A stretch of DNA of 64,000 bases from Burkholderiales bacterium 70-64. Its GTDB lineage: Bacteria > Pseudomonadota > Gammaproteobacteria > Burkholderiales > Burkholderiaceae_E. Location: contig MKUQ01000060.1 in the NCBI GenBank assembly GCA_001898645.1, forward strand, positions 124,001-188,000, written 5' to 3'. A model generated the notes under the pieces. That model ran no database searches and was not told where the DNA came from. It saw only the letters and a list, made by a program, of their open reading frames with translations. Positions 56,955 to 64,000 of this stretch are shown piece by piece. Made by a program: the position numbers and the translations under genes. Each line of letters opens with the position of its first letter. Within the stretch, counting starts at the first letter, position 1.

Positions 56955-58343
56955 TCAGTCGATCAGGGCGCTCGCGAACTCGTCGGCGGAGAACGCCTGC
57001 AGGTCGTCGATGCCTTCCCCGACGCCGACGAAATAGACCGGGATCGGGCGCTCGCGACGGGTGAAGGCGAGCGCGGCCAGCGCGCCGCCCTTCGCCGTGC
57101 CGTCGAGCTTGGTCACGATCAGGCCGGTGAGCGCGATGGCGTCATCGAAGGCCTTGACCTGCGCCAGCATGTTCTGGCCGGTGTTGCCGTCGAGCACCAG
57201 CAGCGTCTCGTGCGGGGCGCCTTCCATCGCCCGGCCGACGACACGGCGCACCTTCTTCAGCTCATCCATCAGGTGCACCTGCGTGGGCAGGCGTCCCGCC
57301 GTGTCGATCATCACCACGCCGGTGCGCCGGGCGCGTCCGGCATTGACCGCGTCGAAGGCCACCGCGGCCGGATCGCCGCCCTGCTGCGCGATCACCTCGA
57401 CGTCGTTGCGCGCGCCCCATTCGGCCAGCTGCTCGCGCGCGGCCGCGCGAAAGGTGTCGCCGGCCGCCAGCAGCACCGTCTTGCCTTCGCGCTGCAGGTG
57501 GCGCGCCAGCTTGCCGATCGAGGTGGTCTTGCCGGCGCCGTTGACGCCCGCGATCATGATCACCAGCGGTTCGGCGCGATCGATGTCGACCGGCGCCTCG
57601 AGCGGCCGCAGCAGCTCCACCAGCAGGGCGCGCAGCGCATCGCGTACCTGCGCCCCCTCGGTCAGGCGCTGCCGGCGCACGCGCTCCTGCAGCTCGCGCA
57701 TCAGCCAGTCGGTGGTGGCGACGCCCGCGTCGCTGGTGAGCAGCGCCGCTTCGAGCTCCTCGAACAGTGCGTCGTCCACGCGCACGTTCGAGAACAGCCC
57801 GGCGAGGTTGCCGCGCGTCTTCGACAGGCCCTGGCGCAGCCGCGCGACCCAGCCGCGGCGGTCGTCGCGCGTCGCGGCGGGCGCTGACGGGGGCGCAGCG
57901 GAGGCGGGCGCAGCGGAGACGGGTGCGGCGGAGACGGGTGCGGCGGCGGAGGGCGCGGTAGCCGTGGGCGCAGCGGTCATCGCCGCGGCAGCCGGTGCGA
58001 CGGTGGCGGCGACGGTGGCAGGCGCAGCGGCAGCGGGTGTGGCGGCAGCGGATGGCGCCGGGGCCGCCGGCGGTGGCGGTGCAGCGGGCGCCGGCGGCGC
58101 GCCGAGCATCTCGGGCGGGTAGAGGAAGCCGGCCGGCGCGGATGCCGTCACCGTGGCCGGAGACGGCGGTGCGGACGGCACGGCCGGGGACGGAGGCGAG
58201 GATGCCGTGGCGTCGATCGCCGTAGCCGACGGCTGCGCTTCGGCCGCGCCCGCGCCCGCGGCGTTGTCCGCGGCGGCGATGTCGGTCGGAGGGGGGGAGG
58301 CGTCGCTTGCGGCGGGCCTTTTTCGACGCAGGAATCCGAACAT
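56955..58343 (-). CDS. ftsY: Signal recognition particle receptor FtsY
   Basis: 462 aa. Residues 10-160 are a low-complexity Ala/Pro/Thr-rich acidic-poor N-domain with repeats such as AAPVSAAPVSAAPASAAPPSAPAA, replacing the usual acidic A-domain. The NG domain follows: N-helices (RQGLSKTRGNLAGLF), P-loop GVNGAGKTTSIGKLA, DTAGRLPTQ, and TKLDGTAKGGALA. GTPase that docks ribosome-SRP complexes at SecYEG. It is divergent from the M16 peptidase pair. Confidence 0.95.
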   Translation of the reverse strand: MFGFLRRKRPAASDASPPPTDIAAADNAAGAGAAEAQPSATAIDATASSPPSPAVPSAPPSPATVTASAPAGFLYPPEMLGAPPAPAAPPPPAAPAPSAAATPAAAAPATVAATVAPAAAAMTAAPTATAPSAAAPVSAAPVSAAPASAAPPSAPAATRDDRRGWVARLRQGLSKTRGNLAGLFSNVRVDDALFEELEAALLTSDAGVATTDWLMRELQERVRRQRLTEGAQVRDALRALLVELLRPLEAPVDIDRAEPLVIMIAGVNGAGKTTSIGKLARHLQREGKTVLLAAGDTFRAAAREQLAEWGARNDVEVIAQQGGDPAAVAFDAVNAGRARRTGVVMIDTAGRLPTQVHLMDELKKVRRVVGRAMEGAPHETLLVLDGNTGQNMLAQVKAFDDAIALTGLIVTKLDGTAKGGALAALAFTRRERPIPVYFVGVGEGIDDLQAFSADEFASALID

Positions 58344-58378
58344 GGCTACACTCGGGCTGAATTCTACCTGCCCCGAAG

Positions 58379-59797
58379 ATGCCGCCCGCATTCCCGCTGC
58401 CCCGCACGCTCGCCCGCACGCTGCCGGGCTTCGCCCTGTCGTGTGCCGTCCTGTGGCTGCACGGCGCCTCGGCGGCCGCGCCTGCGCCCGGGCCGACCGT
58501 CTTCGAGCGCTCGCTGCCCAACGGCCTGAAGGTGGTGGTGCGCGAGGACCGCCGCGCGCCCACCGTCGTGCACCTGGTGCTGTACCGTGCTGGCTCGATG
58601 GACGAGGAGAACGGCACCACCGGCGTGGCGCACGCGCTCGAGCACATGATGTTCAAGGGCTCCAAGACGGTGCCGGCGGGCGAGTTCTCGCGCCGCGTCG
58701 CGGCGCTCGGCGGGCGCGAGAACGCCTTCACCACGCGCGACTACACCGGCTACTTCCAGCAGATCGGCAGCAGCCACCTGGCCGACGTGATGGCGCTCGA
58801 GGCCGACCGCATGACCAACCTGGTCATCGCCGACGAGGAGTTCGCCAAGGAGATCATGGTGGTGATGGAGGAGCGCCGCCTGCGCACCGACGACCGCGCG
58901 CAGGCGCTGGTGTCGGAGCAGCTGATGGCCAGCGCCTACGTCGCCTCGCCGTACCGCACGCCGGTGGTCGGATGGATGAGCGACCTGCAGTCGATGACCG
59001 CCGACGACGTGCGGCGCTGGTACCGCGAGTGGTATACGCCTTCCAACGCGGTGCTGGTGGTGGCGGGCGACGTCTCGGCCGAGGAGGTGTTCCGGCTGGC
59101 CGAGCAGACCTACGGCGCCGCGCAGCCGCACGCCCTGCCGGAGCGCAAGCCGCAGCAGGAGCCGGCGCAGCGCGGCGCGCGGCGCGCCTCCGTGCGCGCG
59201 CCGGCGGAGAACCCGTACGTGGTCCTCGGCTTCAAGGTGCCGCGGCTGCGCGACGTCGAGCGCGACAGCGAGCCCTATGCGCTCGAGGTGCTGTCGGCGG
59301 TGCTCGACGCCGACGAGAACGGCCGCATGACGCGCGACCTGGTGCGCGGCTCGCGCATCGCCAACCAGGCCGGCGCCAGCTATGACCTGATCGCGCGCGG
59401 TCCGGCGCTGTTCGCCCTCGACGGCACGCCCGCCGAAGGGCGCACCACCGCCGAGGTGGAACAGGCGCTGCGCGGCGAGGTCGAGCGCATTGCCCGCGAG
59501 GGGGTGCGCGAGGACGAGCTGCGCCGCATCAAGACGCAGTACGTGGCCGCGCAGATCTACAAGCGGGACTCGCTGATGGGCCAGGCGATGGAGATCGGCA
59601 GCCTCGAGATGGCCGGCTTCTCCCATCGCGACGCCGACCGCGTGCTCGAGCGCATCCGCGCGGTCACCGCTGCCGAGGTGCAGGCGGTGGCGCGCAAGTA
59701 CTTCGGCGACGACGCGCTGACCGCCGTCACGCTGCTGCCCCAGCCGCCCGAGCCGGCCGCGCCGCGCCCGCCGGCCGCCGGCATGCGCCAGGATTGA
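58379..59797 (+). CDS. M16-family zinc metallopeptidase, catalytic member
   Basis: 472 aa, exported (signal ends near GASAAA). The inverted zinc motif HALEHMMFKG (His-x-x-Glu-His) lies near residue 85, with the downstream Glu about 75 residues later in MVVMEERRLRTDD. Two M16 half-domains form a clam shell. It works as a heterodimer with the next gene. Homologous pairs in gram-negatives degrade periplasmic peptides. Confidence 0.92.
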   Translation: MPPAFPLPRTLARTLPGFALSCAVLWLHGASAAAPAPGPTVFERSLPNGLKVVVREDRRAPTVVHLVLYRAGSMDEENGTTGVAHALEHMMFKGSKTVPAGEFSRRVAALGGRENAFTTRDYTGYFQQIGSSHLADVMALEADRMTNLVIADEEFAKEIMVVMEERRLRTDDRAQALVSEQLMASAYVASPYRTPVVGWMSDLQSMTADDVRRWYREWYTPSNAVLVVAGDVSAEEVFRLAEQTYGAAQPHALPERKPQQEPAQRGARRASVRAPAENPYVVLGFKVPRLRDVERDSEPYALEVLSAVLDADENGRMTRDLVRGSRIANQAGASYDLIARGPALFALDGTPAEGRTTAEVEQALRGEVERIAREGVREDELRRIKTQYVAAQIYKRDSLMGQAMEIGSLEMAGFSHRDADRVLERIRAVTAAEVQAVARKYFGDDALTAVTLLPQPPEPAAPRPPAAGMRQD

Positions 59798-59803
59798 ACG
59801 GCC

Positions 59804-61189
59804 GTGCCGCGCATCGACCGTATCAGCGTGCGTACCCTGGCCTTCCTCCTGCTGCGCGCCGGTTTCGCGGCCGCTGCGGCCTGGGTAGGCGCCGCCTGGG
59901 CGGCGCTGCCGATCGAGCACTGGACCACCTCGAGCGGGGCGCGCGTGTTCTTCATGCGCGCCGATGCGATCCCGATGCTCGACCTGAACATCGACTTCGA
60001 CGCCGGCGCCCGCTTCGACCCGCGCGGGCGCGAGGGGCTGGCCGCGCTGACCAATTCGATGCTGGCGCGCGGCGGCGACGGCCTCGACGAGACGGCGATC
60101 GCCGAGGGTTTCGCCTCGGTGGGCGCGCAGCGCAGCGGCGGCGCCGGCGACGATCGCGCCAGCATGGGCCTGCGTACGCTCACCAGCGAGCCCGAGATGG
60201 GCCAGGCGGTGGCGCTGCTGGCGCGCGTGCTCGCGCGCCCGGCATTTCCGTCCGCGGTACTGGCGCGCGAGAAGGAGCGCACGGTCCAGGCGATCCGCGA
60301 AGCCGAGACCAAGCCCGAGACCATCGCGCGCTGGACCTTCGATGCGCTGATGTACGGCGGCCATCCCTACGGTGCCCATGCCAGCGCCGAGTCGATCGCC
60401 GCCATCGGCCGCGACGACCTGGCGGCCTTCCATCGCCGCTACTACAGTGCCTCGCGGGCAGTGGTCTCCATGATCGGCGCGGTCAGCCGCGAGCGTGCGC
60501 AGGCGATCGCCGAGCAGCTCACGCGCGACCTGCCGGCCGGCGAGGCCGCGTCCCCGCCGCCCGCGGTCGAGCCGCTCGCGCGTGCGGTCGAGCGGCGCAT
60601 CGCCAACCCGGCCTCGCAGAGCCACATCCTCATCGGCCAGCCGGCCATCGCGCGCGGCGACCCCGATTTCTTCCCGCTCTTCGTCGGCAACTACGTGCTG
60701 GGCGGCGGCGGTTTCGTCTCGCGCCTGTACTCGGAGGTGCGCGAGAAGCGCGGCCTCGCCTACAGCGTCTACTCCTACTTCGCGCCGCTGCTGCAGCCCG
60801 GGCCCTTCGCCATCGGCCTGCAGACGCGCAAGGACCAGACCGACGTCGCGCTCGGGGTGGTGCGCGAGACGCTGGCGCGCTTCCTGAGCGAGGGGCCCAG
60901 CGCCGAGGAGCTGCAGGCCGCGAAATCGAACCTGGTCGGCGGCTTCGCGCTGCGCATCGACTCCAACCGCAAGATCCTCGACAACCTCGCGGTGATCGGT
61001 TTCTACCGGCTGCCGCTGGACTACCTCGATCGCTGGACCGACCGTGTCGAGGCGGTCACGCTCGAGGACGTGCGCGCCGCGTTCGCGCGGCACATCCACC
61101 CCGATGCCATGGTCACGGTGGTGGTGGGCGCCGGCCCCGTGCCCGAGAAGGCCGCCGCCGGGGCGCCCGGTGAAGGCGCCGCGCGCTAG
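59804..61189 (+). CDS. M16-family peptidase, non-catalytic partner
   Basis: 461 aa, GTG start, with signal helix LAFLLLRAGFAAAAAWVGAAWA. The M16 fold is clear (LDLNIDFDAGARFDPRGREGLAALTNSMLARG) but the HxxEH zinc motif is missing at the matching place, as in known partner subunits. The Gly-rich loop and Arg-Tyr pair that shape the substrate pocket are present near REKRGLAYSVYSYF (residue 315). 6 bp after the catalytic gene. Confidence 0.9.
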   Translation: MPRIDRISVRTLAFLLLRAGFAAAAAWVGAAWAALPIEHWTTSSGARVFFMRADAIPMLDLNIDFDAGARFDPRGREGLAALTNSMLARGGDGLDETAIAEGFASVGAQRSGGAGDDRASMGLRTLTSEPEMGQAVALLARVLARPAFPSAVLAREKERTVQAIREAETKPETIARWTFDALMYGGHPYGAHASAESIAAIGRDDLAAFHRRYYSASRAVVSMIGAVSRERAQAIAEQLTRDLPAGEAASPPPAVEPLARAVERRIANPASQSHILIGQPAIARGDPDFFPLFVGNYVLGGGGFVSRLYSEVREKRGLAYSVYSYFAPLLQPGPFAIGLQTRKDQTDVALGVVRETLARFLSEGPSAEELQAAKSNLVGGFALRIDSNRKILDNLAVIGFYRLPLDYLDRWTDRVEAVTLEDVRAAFARHIHPDAMVTVVVGAGPVPEKAAAGAPGEGAAR

Positions 61190-61192
61190 GTC

Positions 61193-62698
<1,506 letters not shown>

Positions 62699-62723
62699 CC
62701 TGGCTTGGCTTGGCGCCACTGCC

Positions 62724-62741
62724 TCGTCATCGAAGCGTCAT
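62724..62741 (+). promoter_or_regulatory. PHO-box-like direct repeat
   Basis: TCGTCAT (62724-62730), CGAA, GCGTCAT (62735-62741): two 7-mers at an 11-bp period like the PhoB box (CTGTCAT-N4-CTGTCAC). 79 bp before sixA. Confidence 0.4.
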
Positions 62742-62820
62742 CGTCGCCGTCCACCATGGGTGTCTTCGCCACGCGCAGACCGAGGCACGCTGACACGCAA
62801 GGTGCGGTGGAGCAACTGAC

Positions 62821-63297
62821 ATGGAACTCGTTCTCTGGCGACACGCCGACGCCGGCGAGCCCTTGCCCGACGCCGCCGGCGATCTCGAGCGCCGGCTCAC
62901 CGACCGCGGCCGCAAGCAGGCCGGGCGTATGGCGCGCTGGCTGCATTCGCGTCTGCCCGAGCGCTATGTGGTCCTGAGCAGCCCTGCGGCGCGGGCGCGC
63001 GAAACCGCCGCGGCGCTCGGCGCGAAGGTGCGCACCGACGAGCGCCTGGCCCCGGGGGCCGATGTCGCCGCCCACCTGGCGGTGCTGAGCTGGCCCGAGG
63101 AGCCGGACAGCCGTTCGCGCCACCTCGTGCTGGTCGGCCACCAGCCGGCGCTCGGCCGCCTGGCGAGCCTGCTGCTGAGCGGGCACGAGGACGACTGGGC
63201 CATGAAGAAAGGCGCTGTGTGGTGGCTTGCGTTGCGCCGGCGCGACGGACGCGAGCAGGTCGTGCTGCGCGCGGTGATCGGGCCGGACCTCGCCTAG
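62821..63297 (+). CDS. sixA: Phosphohistidine phosphatase SixA
   Basis: 158 aa histidine phosphatase. Phosphohistidine motif LVLWRHADAGEP at the N-terminus (RH pair), then SSPAARARETAAALG with the second Arg, and LVLVGHQPALGRLAS with the second His. It removes phosphate from histidine-phosphotransfer domains. The last gene of the coaD-ferredoxin-sixA run; a 447-bp non-coding gap follows. Confidence 0.9.
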   Translation: MELVLWRHADAGEPLPDAAGDLERRLTDRGRKQAGRMARWLHSRLPERYVVLSSPAARARETAAALGAKVRTDERLAPGADVAAHLAVLSWPEEPDSRSRHLVLVGHQPALGRLASLLLSGHEDDWAMKKGAVWWLALRRRDGREQVVLRAVIGPDLA

Positions 63298-63744
63298 TAC
63301 CCCGCCCCGGCCGCGAGGCCGACAGACTCCCGGCGTTTCCGCCCCGCCTCGTCCCACGCCTTCTGCCGCGGCGAGAGCAGTTACCCGCCCACGGTGCGCG
63401 CGCCGAGCAGGATTTCGGCGTTCGCTCGCATTCCCGCGGCCAGCGGATAGGCGATAGCCGCCGAGTTCCAGGGCGTTGGTTGTCGGGGTTATGAGAGCCT
63501 TGTAGCGTAAGGGGTGCTGGCCGGCGGTTGGACTAACGATTGCAGGGGGCTCAAGTGGAAGGGCGGGCCCGGGCCGTCGAAGAGATACGGGCGGGTTAGG
63601 CGGCGGGGCAGATGGCGTTAGCTGGCGATATAGGACGCGGATCGAGTCCGGGCGCGGCGTCCGGCACGCCGGTCGTCGTCGGTTAGATTCAGGGCGGTGA
63701 GTTAGCCGCTAGACTGTGCGAGCGAAATACAAGTTAGAGCCCCT
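63298..63744. other. Non-coding gap with decayed look
   Basis: No open frame here shows coding character, and there are stops in every frame after about 63500. By eye it is less uniformly GC-rich than its surroundings. Three GTTRRRY strings occur (GTTGGAC, GTTAGGC at 63595, GTTAGAT at 63682), as in integron attC core sites, but no matching RYYYAAC partner was found. I see no terminator or RNA gene. Confidence 0.5.
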
Positions 63745-64000
63745 GTGCTGCCCGAAGCAGTCATCATCGAGCCGCTGGCGTTGCACCGGGAAGCCTTGCC
63801 CGAGCTATGCCGCATGTTCGAAGCCGAGTGGCCTTCGTGGTACGGCGCTGGCGGCCGTGGCAGCGCCGCGAACGATCTGCGTGCGTTCTCGGCGACATCA
63901 GGCCTGCCATTCGGTGTCGTGGCGCTGCGGCGAAGCGAGGTCTGTGGTGTTGCTGCGCTCAAGGCCGAGTCCATTCCCAGCCATCGCCACTTGACTCCCT
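63745..64000 (+). CDS. GNAT-family acetyltransferase, N-terminal part
   Basis: First 85 residues, cut by the window edge. GTG start chosen: VLPEAVIIEPLALHREALPE, continuing LCRMFEAEWPSWYGAGGRGS and FGVVALRRSEVCGVAALKAESIPSHRHLTP. The last part matches the beta-strand just before the acetyl-CoA loop in GNAT proteins, with the His-x-x-LTP seen in aminoglycoside-like and cassette-type acetyltransferases. Codon use looks less extremely GC-rich than in the neighbours, hinting at transfer. Confidence 0.65.
   Translation, partial: MLPEAVIIEPLALHREALPELCRMFEAEWPSWYGAGGRGSAANDLRAFSATSGLPFGVVALRRSEVCGVAALKAESIPSHRHLTP

Noticed and set aside
62699-62820. A gene between the ferredoxin and sixA
   Set aside because: Open frames here are short, start inside other genes and show no family features; the gap better fits a promoter region.
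63595-63688. Integron attC sites
   Set aside because: GTTRRRY strings occur but no paired RYYYAAC and no imperfect palindrome between them were found, and no integrase is seen.

Overview
The window looks like chromosome from a high-GC betaproteobacterium, most likely of the Burkholderiales type. I base this on high G+C by eye and on familiar betaproteobacterial gene orders: argB-HAD-slmA, rhodanese-grxC-secB-gpsA, and a cytochrome c oxidase (cta) block interleaved with DUF2244, DUF2970 and DUF2909 genes. No rRNA, tRNA, CRISPR array or transposase gene was seen.

Positions 1-9740 (minus strand) hold a protocatechuate/gallate 4,5-cleavage catabolic operon. In transcription order it reads lysR, galD/ligU, ligJ, ligK, a DUF1932-type oxidoreductase, ligI, ligA, ligB, ligC, a tripartite-tricarboxylate (Bug) receptor, and a second divergent ligA/ligB pair cut by the window edge. 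Together these convert a dihydroxybenzoate to pyruvate and oxaloacetate.

Positions 9956-17369 are the most unusual stretch. Four tightly coupled plus-strand genes encode a TIR-domain protein, a tandem GNAT acetyltransferase, a membrane RCK/TrkA-N protein ending in a ryanodine-receptor (RyR) domain, and a PGDYG-motif protein. A convergent patatin phospholipase overlaps the last of them. This set reads as a nucleotide-signalling or abortive-infection type conflict system.

Positions 17444-21884 hold argB, a HAD phosphatase whose start codon is buried in a long hairpin, slmA, a candidate anti-Shine-Dalgarno small RNA, a small membrane protein and rhlE. Positions 22083-28103 form a TonB receptor, cytochrome c/SUOX-fold and MolA/B/C-like ABC transporter operon. 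It is preceded by two ModE-like operators, which points to molybdate or tungstate uptake.

Positions 28205-42867 hold housekeeping genes: a DHH phosphoesterase, an MFS/NTP-antiporter-like carrier, an aldo/keto reductase, recQ, a MoeB/ThiF protein, ctpA, gpmA, rhodanese, grxC, secB, an SH3 protein, gpsA, LOG, trmL, comF and a BioC-like methyltransferase. A repeated palindromic element occurs in two forms, at 28.1 kb and 38.1 kb.

Positions 42958-52539 are the aa3 oxidase and haem A assembly cluster: coxB, ctaD, a 33-residue protein, ctaG, DUF2970, ctaE, DUF2909 on the opposite strand, surf1, a thioredoxin-like protein, ctaA, ctaB and sco. A 105-bp palindrome closes it.

Positions 52726-64000 hold a glutathione peroxidase, an EamA exporter, rpoH behind a CIRCE element, maiA, an 83-bp heptanucleotide tandem tract, a FeeM-like acyltransferase, ftsY, an M16 peptidase pair, rsmD, coaD, a ferredoxin, sixA behind a PHO-box-like repeat, a 447-bp non-coding stretch, and the start of a GNAT gene at the edge.
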